A stretch of 64,000 nt of DNA from positions 49,848,001 through 49,912,000 of the forward strand of contig OX485804.1 of assembly GCA_950295325.1 (NCBI GenBank). Direction: 5' to 3'. The stretch is from Polytrichum commune (Eukaryota; Streptophyta; Polytrichopsida; Polytrichales; Polytrichaceae). Positions 25,001 to 46,215 of the stretch are shown here, piece by piece. Under the pieces are notes generated by a model. That model was given only the letters and a program-made list of their open reading frames with translations. It did not search any database and was not told the origin of the DNA. The position numbers were made by a program, and so were the translations under genes. Positions within the stretch are counted from its first letter, which is position 1, and the number at the start of each line of letters is the position of its first letter.

Positions 25001-28000
25001 GTTATCATAAATACTTTCTTGTGCTGATAGGTGTATGGTCTGGTAATTATATACGATCCTTGCTAGTGAAATGAGTGCTCATTGTTGATTATCTATGTCT
25101 GGCTTTAAGACACTTTGGAAACTGGAATTTGTTTGAGAGCAAGCAGGGATCTATTGTTGGATTTTTACATTCTGTGTTGTTTCTTTATGGTTCAGATCAG
25201 ATTTTGAAGGGAATACCACTCACACATTTGGCAGAGTGTACGTTTAAAGCTGCAAAGAATGGTGACAAGGTTAAATTTTGATACTTGACCTTATTTTGAT
25301 TCAGTGAATGATCAAGAACTTCCAGTGTTGCCTGTTGTGAACACGCACATCAATCCTTTGTGTACTTGGCATCTGTGAAAAACAGTATCAACAATATGAT
25401 AGATAAAATGTTTTAGGCTACGATTTGTTTCTCCTTCTGCCAAGCCCTTCTGATAACTTGTGGAAAACTGCAGGTGCGTGCCAATGCAGTAAGAGCTCTT
25501 GGGAACCTTGCAAGATTTGTGAATTTCAGCAGCAACCCTTTTGGTCCAGGTGGCAAGCTTGAACAGAAGAGCGACTCTGAAGGCCTCCGTTCCCCCGGGA
25601 TTACTCAAACTCCTGCTTCTGAGTGGTTGGGCACAATGGTACAAACATTTATGTCCTGTGTAACTACAGGGAACGTGAAGGTCAGTTTTAAATGTTTCTC
25701 TTTCAAAACTATAATCGCAACATCCAACAGATGTTAATTTCAACAAAGGTGTCTATTTATTAATTTTCACTGCTGTGGTTGTTACACTGATAAGGATTTG
25801 TAGTTTCCACAATATCACAGGTGCAGTGGAATGTCTGCCATGCTCTTGGAAATTTGTTTCTCAACCGTAGCATTCGGCTGTCTACTGCTTCTTGGTAAGG
25901 CTCTCAACTTTTCAATCATCTTCACAGATTCTAGGTGACACCTCCCTGTTTTCAAAAGTTGATGATTTGCAAATGAGAAGGGTCTAGATATAATCCATGA
26001 ATTGACAATCCATGTAGGAACTCATGTGATGCCTTTAGAATTGGACAAGGACAAGGTGTGAGGTGTGAGGTGACAAAGATGAGGTTGTTGAGAGGATGTT
26101 GACGAACTGCAGGGTAGTATTTCTGGGTGTGATCCACATCCATGAATGTGTCGTCATATTCTTCAAATGAGAAATGTGAACTCTTACCCACCCGATATCA
26201 AATTCATGTTGTGCTTTTCTGTTGCTGGTGATTATGTCTGGCAATAAAGACATGGTCCTTCATGTAGCACTTGTAGGCTAGAATCATACAAAACTGAAAT
26301 ATCTATTTGCAAAGTGACTGACAATCTACTTCTGTTGTTCTATTGCAGGGCACCATCTGTTTTCAGTGTACTTCTTTTACTTTTGCGAAGTTCAACAAAT
26401 TTCAAGATTCGGATTCATACTGCCTCTGCTCTTTCTGTTCCAGAGTCCCGGGAAGGTAGACAACACTACATGAATGACCAATGTGTGCTTATATTGAATG
26501 ATGTAGCAAACATCTAGGTGACTCATTTGTTTTCTTGCCTAAAGAATCATATCTTCATCACCAACGTTGTGCATTGGGTATTTTAACTAGAAGGTCTCAA
26601 TCTGTTGTCGGTGATCAATTGGACTTGTGCACTGTAAACTCATAAATGTCTCATTACTGGTCAGGATCTTTATACAGGTTGGGTTTCTTTTCAGTCCCAC
26701 CAGTGACGAATAGCAACTTCCCCATTACATTACATGCAAAGGATAGGGAAATTCTTGATCCATTAAATGGCATGTTGACTCATTAAGCTACTAAATTTAC
26801 TATTGATTTTTATGAGTTTGAAAGTAACTTCTATGACAGAAATTATGTGTCCATATCCTACGTCTCTGGTTTGTTTGGCTGATTTCCTAGAGCTGTAGAA
26901 ATTTAATGTCCTCTGTATGCGAGGGATCAGCATCTGAGAAGTTTTAGACCACCTTGATTATTGTTGATTCCTGTATATCAAGTCACTGCATTGTAGATTG
27001 CTAATGACATTGTGTCCATGCAGATTATGGTGTTGCATTTGGAGATGTAGTGCAGACTCTGGTGCACTCACTGGAATCTGTAGATGCTGATGTTAGCGCT
27101 GAGCCCACATCCTTCAAATATCAGGCAGCTCTCAAAGATCAGGTAGAGTACAAATTTCTCTGCATTTGGTATTTGGACATAAATCATTGGATGTAGAATA
27201 AATAAATAAACCTCAAGTACTGGGCTTTTATTGTATCTAGTTTCTGTAGAATTAGTATTACTGGGGCTTGAAGTTCAGCTTCATAAATACTCTTAGATAC
27301 TTTTAGCCCTAGAATGAGTTGCCACATGGGTATTCACAGGAGTTAGCAAATGACTAGGTGTCATGATGTATTGGATGGAATTACATACATGCAGTCTCAA
27401 TACCTCCACCTTTCAAGAAGTAACAGTGACTGGATCTTAGTAATGCTACCCTCCTAGTTGATAAATTAGTATGTGAGAAAAACTCATTCAGGGAGGCTAC
27501 CATAGGTTACCTGTAACTGACAGCAAACAGTATGTGGCTCTTAGATCGACTGATAGTTTGGTCATGTTTTGCAGCTGACTTCCACAGCACTACATGTGCT
27601 TGCTTTTGGACACCCACAAGACTACACCCTGTTGAAGGACACACTTGTGAAGGTAATTTAGCATGTCAAAATTGATTTCCTGCTATTCTTAAGAACATGG
27701 ATGTTGCAAGTGGTCGTGGTAAATAGGTAGTATAGGGAGATGTATAGTGTGACTTACCCTGGGCAACCCTGTAGTGTGCAACAATATCCACCATCATCCA
27801 GGAAAATATTGTGCAACCCTAATTAGTGATGCTCTCGTCAGAGACTCACCTCCTTCCCCTAGGTTGGAGGTCCTTCAAATGCAACCTATTCTCAATATAA
27901 TAGAAATAATGTGATTTACACTGTGGACCTCTAAACACTGAGTAATATTCCCACTGTTTTCAGTGTGGAAGTAAGCTCAGTAAACCATTTATGGAATTTA

Positions 28001-29470
28001 GTGTCGATGCGTAAATAGTGTCACTTACTCTGTTTTGAGGCGTATGCTAGGTTACACTAATGACCAACAACTTCACCATTAGCATCATCTCATGACACCT
28101 GGTGTTCAAATGCGGGTACTACTATCTTGGCAAGAGTATGTTCAATACTGTTCTAAGGTGTATGCCTATTTTACACAATGGTCTACAAGTTGATTGAAGT
28201 GTGCACAAATGACACTTGGCATTAGTCTGCTCAAGAATATCTTCCTCATCCATATTAGAATGTAAACACATGAAAATTGCAAATGAAGATTGTATGCTCC
28301 ATACTATCTTCCCCTTTTATAATAAAACGCAAAACTATTATCTAAAGTATCCCAATCTGCTATGCTAAATGCTCTAATGTAAATATTTTCACTTTAAAAA
28401 GTTCCTAAGATTGATGAATAATACAATATTGGCAATTAGCAGGTGCAAGACTTTAAGACCTCTAGGCATCTAGTTTAGGCCCTTCGCAAATAGTGTATGT
28501 GACTAAACACTATAAGCAGTTTAGTGTAGGCAGTTTAGTGTAGGGTGGCCCACAATATTACCATAATCAATGTACCTAATTAGACCAGAGTTTTGTTTGG
28601 GAGTTGGTTTTTTTGCATAGAAATCTTTCCATGTTCGGTAAGTTTTTGTGGCATGCTTGGAGTTGATGTGCAGGTTTGAACAAAGAACCTTATTTATCGG
28701 TTCATTGGAGGTCAAACTCATTTTGGCATGCCGAGTGGTGCTGAAATGAGTTCAGCCGCCAATGAACTGATATAGAATGTTTTCCATTCAAACCTCCACA
28801 CGGACTCCAAGCATGCCCTGAAATTTCACCGAACATCAAAAGTTTTGTATGCAAATCTCCTGATCAAGACTCTGGTTGAATTAAAGGATAACTGTCATGT
28901 CATGGTCTTGTTATTATCTTTTCTGCACTTTTGTACCTAGGAAGATCTTCTGTGTATCATCCTAATGTCTTTGCCTACCTCTCTCTCCATTATGTCCATG
29001 GAACAGAGGTAGATTCCAAGCTGATCAATGAAGATAGCATTCCTGTTGCCTGAAGCTGCTTCTGTAACCTATTAATTCCAAGTTAGACGCAAGGGAGTGT
29101 TCCTGATCATGCACATTTGTTGCCTGTCTTTCACCAGCGGGCGAGCTTCCTACACATGTGGCTATCAACGTTGTTGCCTGTGCTTAAAAGGGGCATGCCA
29201 TGCAGCATAGACACATCGCAGAAGGCAGCTTTTGGGACTTCGAGGATGGCTGTTACAACTGTGGAGTTTGATGAGAAGCCTTTGCCTCCGCCAGGATATC
29301 AAAGGGGCTACAGCTACGAAGATCTCAAATGCACTTCCGGAGTTGACAGCGAGGAGATATTTCATAGGTTGGTTGATGCTGAAAGAGCTGTTAAAGCTCT
29401 GAGTGCCATGTACATGTATGGTGGAAGCATCTCCACTTCTCAGAATTTGGAAAATTTGATGTGCTTATAA
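16082..29470 (+). CDS. HEATR6: HEATR6-like HEAT/ARM repeat protein
   Basis: A large all-helical repeat protein of the family with human HEATR6 and a single-copy plant counterpart; its biochemical role is not established. Twenty-five exons: 16082-16200, 16760-17024, 18052-18119, 18405-18474, 18627-18926, 19111-19190, 19630-19681, 20120-20273, 20603-20690, 20889-20991, 21184-21274, 22189-22289, 22956-23189, 23381-23638, 23922-24017, 24319-24413, 24576-24639, 24897-24981, 25196-25269, 25474-25680, 25821-25894, 26349-26455, 27024-27142, 27575-27652 and 29138-29470. They give 1,104 residues with every phase consistent, near the roughly 1,170-1,180 of relatives. Family-like blocks are YYAALLRCLHLVLSDPK (about 152-168), TIAVMLEGPVRPFLQVAE (about 325-342), SAACRAIGVIVGFPP (about 707-721), VRITASWAVANLCDALRS (747-764), VRANAVRALGNLARF (800-814) and QWNVCHALGNLFLN (870-883). 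The start is the first in-frame ATG. Relatives have a somewhat longer amino end, so an upstream exon may be missing. Confidence 0.88.
16219..16525 (+). repeat. Tandem duplication in HEATR6 intron 1
   Basis: Two units of about 160 and 147 bases share GCCCTCAACCATC, GAGCATGGGG, CATAGTT, AATCTCTTTGCT-like and ACAGGGTTGG segments. In the first unit exon 1 reads on without a stop to 16360 (ending VAAIKQDC). The second unit is broken by stops. Confidence 0.75.
19907..19927 (+). repeat. (TG)n microsatellite in a HEATR6 intron
   Basis: A simple dinucleotide run of about ten units between exons 7 and 8. Confidence 0.85.
27995..28545 (+). repeat. Dispersed repeat family B, copy 2, in the last HEATR6 intron
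   Basis: This is the longest copy of the family. Its left part (GTCACTTACTC, TTTTGAGGCGTATGCTAGGTT, CAACAACTTCACC) matches the reverse strand of 45815-46020. Its right part matches 46070-46215 directly and 14365-14735 in reverse. Both edges carry TTTAGTG-like motifs, as in the CACTAAAT MITEs. Confidence 0.7.
28577..28882. mobile_element. Foldback element in the last HEATR6 intron
   Basis: Two inverted arms of about 140 bases surround a short loop near 28725-28741. Matching arm segments include ACCAGAGT, ATGTTCGGT, GGCATGCTTGGAGT and GGTTTGAA near the outside, and GTTCATTGG and AAACTCATTT near the centre. Internal mismatches show it is not recent. It abuts the family B copy. Confidence 0.75.
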
Positions 29471-29719
29471 AGCAGATGCTTGGCTCCGGTTTTATTGTTT
29501 TGGTTGTGCATGTCGCACTTTATAGGAACACCATCAAATTCAGATGCACTAATCACTCGATGGGATGGAGGGGCTGTGCTTTATATGTTGAGTCGTTCTA
29601 TGTAGAAGCCACCTGCTTTATTGCGCCAAGTGTTGAGCATTCTTCTGTCAAGGCTCTTGATTCTCCAAAGATAGAACTTCAATGTTTGGGGGACATGACT
29701 GAAACTTCACAACATCAAT

Positions 29720-30020
29720 GTTGAACCAGTGTAATGGTATCAATATTCAAATTATGTCCACCCGTCATTATTCGAGTCAATATCATCCTAATACCACACT
29801 CCTAGGGAAATTGACCAAGATATAACCGTCATTATTTGAGTCAATGTCATCCTACTACCACACTACTAGGGAAATTTACCAAGATATAAAGGTTATTGCA
29901 ATGGCATATTGACTGGGATGGATTTTAAAACAAAAATATCTTCCAATATATATGCCCTACTTGTACTCAAAAGATGACGAAAACCTGATGATATTTTCTT
30001 CAATGTGTATAAGATTTAAG
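29720..30020 (+). repeat. Dispersed repeat family C, copy 2, with internal 64-base tandem
   Basis: This starts about 250 bases after the HEATR6 stop codon. It matches the DNAJC21 intron 1 copy across CGTCATTATTTGAGTCAAT, ACTACTAGGG and CAAAAATATC-like segments. The first 64 bases (29763-29826) are repeated directly at 29827-29890. Confidence 0.7.
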
Positions 30021-32856
30021 GTGGTATGAGTCCAATACATCTCCAGATGATGAATGGTTGTTTTAGTGTGCACATTGGAAAAGGCTATCAACAATTTTGA
30101 AGTAAAGGTAGATGTACAAAAGGGGGGCCTTGAGGTTTAGAGAAAAAATTGACCTTAGATGTGTTAGTTTCATGCAATTTACATCTTCATGTAATATTGT
30201 TATGTGGTAATATTCCCCAATAACTACCCTATTAATTTTCATTAGGATTTGCAATTTTAAAAACTTGAGGCTCTTGGAGCTCTTGTCGGCTCCCTTGAGT
30301 TTTCCTCTTTGGATTGTGGCTAAGCTTTTATGTTGTTGTCTTCATTTGTTTGATGCAATAATTGAGTTACACCCTATGTACAAAAAGTGTTCATTAACTT
30401 TCTCATTGGGAAATCAAAGTGGATCGTACATGTAACAAAGGCTTATATATTTCATGATTCGTATTTTGTATATGTAGTAGAGGACGCATTTATGACATTG
30501 AATTCAAAAGCTTGGTATAAATACAGGAGTCCATTTTCTAGCCTACCGTTAGTATGTATACATTTGTTTTTCTCTATAGTTTAATTGTACATAGAGGGTT
30601 TAATCTTTATAGTGACGCACACACGTCCTTCAGGTCTCCAATGAAGAGTCCACCTCCAGGATTAGACTTTGCGAAATTGAACACATAGAGAGGTCATCTG
30701 CAATAAAAGTTGAGGGATTGGTAATATCCAAATAACTTTAATTTCTGAAGTTCTCACATTAGGATGTTGTTGAGGGATAGCTTTTCTTAATAACCTCATA
30801 CAACAATGATAAGAAATAGCCATCTTTTTTTCATATTGTTTTGCAATTCTATGCCTCCAATGAGTTCACATAAATCATGCACTGCACATTTTGATCATGA
30901 GGTTTGATTGTCTAATATCTGACATCGAAACATATTTGGACAAACCACTTGTCCAAAAATATTGGGGAGTGTGCACTTGTAGGACAAAAACCTCAAATGA
31001 CAACAATAGAAATAACAATCACAACAATCACAACTTTGAATGTTTGTATTCCATGTTTGCCAACCAACATATTTGTGTAGTTTTACAATCTAATATACAA
31101 CATATTGACAATTGGAATTGTCCAAAATTCATGCATAAATTCAAATATACTTTAGTCCTAGTTTAATGGACTTCCAAGAGTCACAATAAAAAAATTGAGC
31201 TCTTTAATTTTTAAAAGTTGGTTTCAATGCAGGGCAATTTGGGCAAAAGGTAGAGGCAGTTTTGGGAGAAAACAAAGTTAGTTGTGGGTGAAAATTGGGA
31301 GCATCTTGGGCGAGTGCCAAGATGGTTTTGGGAGCCAATTGCAATGGAAAAAGTGTAAGTCTAGGGATGGATTTAAGAACCTAGGGGTAAGTGATTTCAA
31401 AATTTTCTAATATAATCTATGATGTGCAATTTATTTTCTTTCGATTCCTACTATGTCTAAGCCAATTTGCTATGCCAATCATGCATGCCACTAATCTAAA
31501 TGGACTCCAAAAATAGGCCCTCTTCCCACCTGACTTTACCAAATAACCAAAGTCTTTCTTAAAAATTGGATAAAGCTCTCTTGGTGAAGGAGGCATCCGG
31601 TTATCCCAATGCACCTACAAGAACTTGCTCCAAAGATTTTCGAGGACGGGAGAACTTCTTGACTCATGCCTAAGTACCAATGGGAGGGTCAGTGCTGGAG
31701 GCTAAAAACCTCCACTTTTTAACCATGCCACATCAATTGCCGACTAGGCTCGGACTAGATAATGTCGATGGTGTGAAGACCATATTTTTAGAACTAAGTT
31801 TTAGGCTTTAGCTAAAGTTGAGTGGGAATGGGGAATAACTCAATTAAAGTGGTGGTTTAAGTACCCCATACATCAGGCCATGCTAAGGATACAGGAGTAG
31901 ATTTACCGTATTAAAATTGATGCATCCAATTTTAGGAAGGGGGCACATCCTTCTAACACAGCTTCTTTCCAGGATTTGTGCTTATAAGGTCATTATTTAC
32001 ATAGGTGTTGGTTTATGTTATTTTATTAATAATTATCAACAAGTTGAGAGCAGTCATACCGTAGTAGTGCACAACAGTGAAATTACCCTTATGTCCTTAT
32101 GTGGTTCTGCCTTTGAGAATTCGTCTTGACAGATGAAACTCCTAGGAAAATACAATATAAGGTCTACATATCCAATTCCAACATTTCCTTGAACCAAATT
32201 ACAATCCATCCAAATATATCAGCAGTATGCTTAGAATAAGTGCATAATTGTTCCTTTATCTTCTTTTTGGCACAAGGAGCCAAAGCCAACCAAAAGATGT
32301 TTATTCCCTCCAGAAGTCCTTGGTATAGGCAATAGGTCATAACAATTGTTTCCCATGCATCATCCTAAATCACAAAAGCAGTGACAAGATACTGAAGAGG
32401 ACAAAAATGAGGAAAGAAAGGCCAGGATACTAAAACAATCACTTTATGTGGTTTCCCCAGACTGAGCATCACAATAAGGCCAGAGTAGATGACCCAAAAC
32501 ATCACTGACCCGCAACCCTTGCTGGCATTAGCAACACATTACGGCCAAGTGGAGATCACGATGAGGGGATGACCACCAAAATAGTGGTACAATTTACACC
32601 CTTCATAATAGATCAGAACAGCAAGTCTGAGAAACAAAGAAGCCCCGCACCCCACACTTCCAGTTAAACAGATCCTGTAATATGGTGGAAGGGTTGAAAC
32701 ACGCAAGCTACATCAGTTGTCTTCTGTACATAAAGAGAAAATAATTCTCAGCCCTATCCCAAAAGCTTTAAACAAGACTTCAGGAACAAAACCTACAGTG
32801 ACAGCCTTCAAATAACCTTCTATCCTCTCCAAACTGTTAGGAACAGATTTGTACAC
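30021..32856. other. Gene-free stretch between convergent HEATR6 and XRN genes
   Basis: No exon or recognisable mobile element was found. The right part, from roughly 32500, is likely the 3' untranslated region of the XRN gene on the minus strand. Short open frames here do not resemble known families. Confidence 0.5.
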
Positions 32857-41982
<9,126 letters not shown>

Positions 41983-43422
41983 CTTCGATAGCAACGATAC
42001 TCAATGCGTCAGGAATTCCTAGGACGAAAGTGGCTTTCTAACCTAAAATGAGTCATACGATGGCCTCCAAAGGTGCACAACTCTGAACTTGTAACTTCTT
42101 GCTATAAAGAATCTGTAACAGTTGTTACCAAATCACTACTGCCTGAGCATGCAGATGAAACCCTGCTGCAATTTCAAGTTCTTCCCCTGACAGAGGACAA
42201 CTACTCTTTTCCAGACCTGCTCGAGGTCGACTGCTCACGGCGTGTATCAGTATGTGCTCGCCTAGGCCAAAACAAAAGCAAAGCCTCCACGTTGATGCAG
42301 TTCTAGATCAACAAAGCCAATCAGCATTACGGTGGCCGTGCCTCAAAAGGCGCTATCCCAAAAGCCTTAAATTCCCAAGTAAAGGGTGGAGGTCAGAGAG
42401 GCATCTATTCCTATGTGCTGAACACATTTAAAGGGCATAAAAAATTGCTCAAACCTTAAAACCAAGTGGAATGGAAATGGCCCCTACTAATAAATCCCTC
42501 GCAATACTGTCCCAAACAATCGCCCTAATACCGCTTTCCTCAATATCTTCTCAGGTATCTAACACAGCATACAATTGTTTCAGAATGGTCAAGAGAAACG
42601 TCATTAAAACACCCAACATATCCCCCAAGAGTGCCTGCCTGCCTAACTATCTACTAAAGCACCATCAGAGTGATACAAAACTGAATCCTACTAAGATAGC
42701 AGAAAACTACAGCATCTGTAATGGAAGTTTCCTTCAATGGATATTCGTGCCAACAAACCTACTGAAAAACCACGAGATGGTTCAACCAACTGTGAGGGTA
42801 AGGTTCAACTCGAGAGTACACTAGGCTCTTCAAAAGAAGTGACCAGATGTACGAAGCCCTCAATTGCGAAGACGAACTTTTTGGCGTCTTCAGCTCCTTT
42901 TGGTGTCAAAACCCTTCAAACAGATTCCAAGATAAGAACTTCTACATAAACTATTTCAGACTTCTTGGCCCTTAACTAGTCACCATTTGATCAATAAATA
43001 GGGCACACCAGCGGTTGTCGTGTTGAAACAATCCTACTCAAAAATTCGGGAATGTTTCAACCAAATGGATGAGAGTGGACAACCCCCTTAGAAACAAGTT
43101 AACTCATGCCCACATGTATGTGACCCCTCACATAAAATAAGACCCTTTACTAAAGGCTCCTTAGCTCTTGGTATTGCGAAAACCCTAAAGGGCTATCAGA
43201 GAGAGGAAAGAACCATTTATAGCACTCTCTCTCTTTCTCCTTTCAATAACCAGAACACCAACACTCTCTCTTGCAGAAATTGTAGAAACTGCCTCGCATT
43301 ACTGTAAAATCGAGCCTCCAGATTGTCAAATGGACATGGTGTTATCCATCTCAACGCAAAGGAAAAAAAAGGGTAAAAAAAAATAACTCTCCAGCGAAAG
43401 AAAAGGAACCACTTGAGAATGA

Positions 43423-43425
<3 letters not shown>

Positions 43426-43464
<39 letters not shown>
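43426..43464 (+). repeat. (CT)n / GAGA microsatellite
   Basis: About nineteen CT units. On the minus strand this is a GAGA run upstream of XRN. Plant promoters and leaders often carry such runs, so a regulatory role is possible but not shown. Confidence 0.85.
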
Positions 43465-43466
<2 letters not shown>

Positions 43467-43603
43467 CGCAGCGATGAGTACTGGAAAAGGTGCACCACAA
43501 ATCTCACTACAAAATCAGGCATTCAGAAAGATGAAAAAAATGACACACAAAAGCTAACCGCCTGCCAATTAGGTTAAGTAATTAGGTCAAAGGAAGAACA
43601 ATG

Positions 43604-43624
43604 TTGATGATGATGATGATGATG
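43604..43624 (+). repeat. (GAT)n microsatellite
   Basis: About six or seven TGA/GAT units in non-coding sequence. Confidence 0.8.
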
Positions 43625-44450
43625 GGAGGATGTTGGGATGACTGCCTTCAAAGCCAAGAGGGGCATGCCTGACGAATCTCTGCACTGACTACTACTTAGG
43701 TTATGACTTCGCAAGACAAAAGTGTAGAGCTGTAGAAGAGACACAAAGGCAGGGAGGGCAATTGGGTGTGGAGCGAGAGAGAGAAAGAGCTACGGAGAGG
43801 CTGTTTCGGTTGATGCGGCAAGCCTGCTACCTACACTTTTAGCGAAGAAGAGGATGACCTGTGCAATCTTGCTGAAGTTTGAGCGAAATGCATCATGACA
43901 AGAGGCGGTCCAGATTCTATTCTATGCTATGCTGCAGAGCTTTTAGGTTGATTTGACCTAACTTTTAGGGCTTGTGTAGGTGAGAGTACCTTCACCTATG
44001 ATGAGAGTGACAAGTGTGGTAGCAGAGGTTGAAAGAAGAGAGGTGAGGCGGATGGAACAGGCACCTCATCCTCCTCCGTGAGTGCCTATTCCATCCATAG
44101 TCTTCGTCTATGGACCGGTCGTCGACGTGGCGCTCCTTTATTGGCTTCCGAGATGAGGTGTCAACCACTTGGCGTTCTGAGGTGGCGTGCCTGGATTGGG
44201 GGTGAGGATCACTCCCCTAGCCCCCAACTTCCCAAGCTTTTGGAAGGGTTGTTTGGAGTGCATTTCACTCAATGTTGGTTGTGGAATTTTCATGGACAAG
44301 TTTTGAGGTTAAAATAGGATTTATCTGTGAGGTCTTGAAACATGGGAGATGAGGATTTGGGCAAACCAACTCGTTCCTTGCTGGATGCCCAAACCCTTGC
44401 CTTCAAGGAACCAGTGTATGAGTTGTTTCGCCCCAGCCGGAGATGAGCTA

Positions 44451-44670
44451 CACTAAATATGATATTTAGTGCCACTTATTATTTGGAATTATGCAACGCT
44501 ATAATTTCCTTATTGTACATCTCTTTTTATTTACCAAAAAAGGTGGAATTGGTTGTTTGGACATTATAGAACATTAATATCTTTACGTGGTAAACAAATA
44601 CATTAGTAGTAAAAAGATCTAGGAATGTGTAATGCCGAATAGTAAGTGATACTAAATATCATTTTTAGTG
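44451..44670. mobile_element. CACTAAAT-family MITE with TA duplication
   Basis: A 220-base element starting CACTAAATATGATATTTAGT, whose right end is the near reverse complement. Similarity continues inward for about 50 bases. Flanking TA is present on both sides. Each end is itself an imperfect palindrome, so each can form a small hairpin. It is related by its ends to the elements at 7059 and 61336. Confidence 0.78.
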
Positions 44671-45380
44671 TATTTTGAGGGGGGGGATGGGCATAACTAG
44701 CCCTTTGGACTTTAAGATTATAACAATTAAAGGAAGGGATGCACAAGAAAATGCCAAGTATTATCTCCAAAAAAAAAGACCTTTGACTGATCAAATTAAC
44801 CTGGAAAACGATTGGAATGCTCATGTGATCCACTAGATGGGAACACCTCTCAACAGTTAAGCACCTCCACAAATTCTCATGCCCAAAATGTGCATACCGG
44901 AATAGGCTAGCCACCTTGCATTTGGAGTATGTGAATTATCCCATATTTCAAATTACGTATATGTGAAGCATCCTTGAAAATTAAAGAGTGTCCAAAAATC
45001 AAAATGAATGGTTGATGTGAGAAAAAAGGCATTTTTTACATGAATATCATAAAATATCTCACTTTTATCAAAATAAATATCGTTGATGTTTATGCAAAGT
45101 TTGGATCACCATGGCAATCATTGATAGGAGTCAACACCCTCGCATGAGCTCCCAACACAAATAAAACATGACCACTTCCAACTTCGACATTTTTTTCCTC
45201 ATTCTAATAGTCTCCAAATTGCACACTCACGTGTCTATGGGTAGATATCCATGTTGGCTTCATGTTTATGATTATTTTGATTATGGATGAATGAGTTAGG
45301 CGGGGTTAATGTAGGGAAGAAATCATTCATCTATCCCAAAAAGGTGGGAAGATAGAGGCTAGAGCACAAGGCTTTGTGTC

Positions 45381-45600
45381 CGGGGAGATTTTTGGGTCTA
45401 ATCAATCAAAATTTGGTCTTTCCAAGTCCAACCAATTACTTGTTGTGATCTTTTGGTTTTTTGGCTTTTCTTTATTGATTTAAGGTATGTTTCATAGATT
45501 CCTCTAAAATGATGGGTAATTTTAATGAAGCATTGAACTTCAACTAGTTATTTCTCAAAGTCAATTGGTTCAATTGTAACTAGTGGTCGGTTCCTTGATA
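45381..45600 (+). repeat. Dispersed repeat family P, copy 3
   Basis: Matches the PILS intron copies in order: GGGGAGATTTTTGGG, CTTTCCAAGTCCAACCAAT, TTCCTCTAAAATGATGGG, TTGAACTTCAACTAGTT and ATTTCTCAAAGTCAATTGG. The AACCGGTT motifs of other copies have mutated here. Confidence 0.72.
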
Positions 45601-45814
45601 AGGTGGACACATGGCCTAGGCTTCCACAACCAAGGTGGCCCTTGGAGGACATGGGCAGCAACTTTAAAAAGTAAAGATATGAATGAAACAGTATAACCTC
45701 ACAACGGAAATGCTTGTTTTTATTGTTGGGATAAAACACTTGGGGTGAAACGCAAGCTACATTGCAATATGCAACTTGCACGGTGACATGCCTTGGCTAC
45801 AACATGGAGTGGGA

Positions 45815-46215
45815 AGATATTTTGAGCATACCAATGGCAAGTGTGTTATGTGTACACTTATTTATAGGCATGCACCTCATAACACTATTGAACATACTTG
45901 TGCCATAATATTAGTAAGCGCATTTGAATGCCAAGTATCATGAGGTCACACATACGGTGAAGTTGTTAATAATCAATGCAACCTAGCATATGCCTCAAAA
46001 TAGGGTAAGTAACATTATTACACATGTGACATTAAATACCATAAACGGTGCAATACATAAATCTATCATCTCAAGTATCCCAATGTGCTATACTAAATGC
46101 CATAATGTAAACATTGTTCACTGAAAAGAAGTACTTTTGTTGATGAATAATAATATAATGGCAATGAATAGATATGACACTTTGAGACCTCCATGCATGT
46201 AGTTGTGAGCCTCGG
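45815..46215. repeat. Dispersed repeat family B, copy 3, rearranged
   Basis: The left half (to about 46020) matches the left part of the 27995 copy in reverse. The right half (46070-46215) matches its right part in direct orientation. One half has therefore been inverted relative to the other. Confidence 0.65.

Larger units (their letters stand above)
41983..44450. other. Gene-free stretch upstream of XRN
   Basis: This should hold the XRN promoter and leader on the minus strand. It contains a long CT run (43426-43464), a GAT run (43604-43624) and a short inverted repeat at 44050-44096. No coding exon was recognised. Confidence 0.5.
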
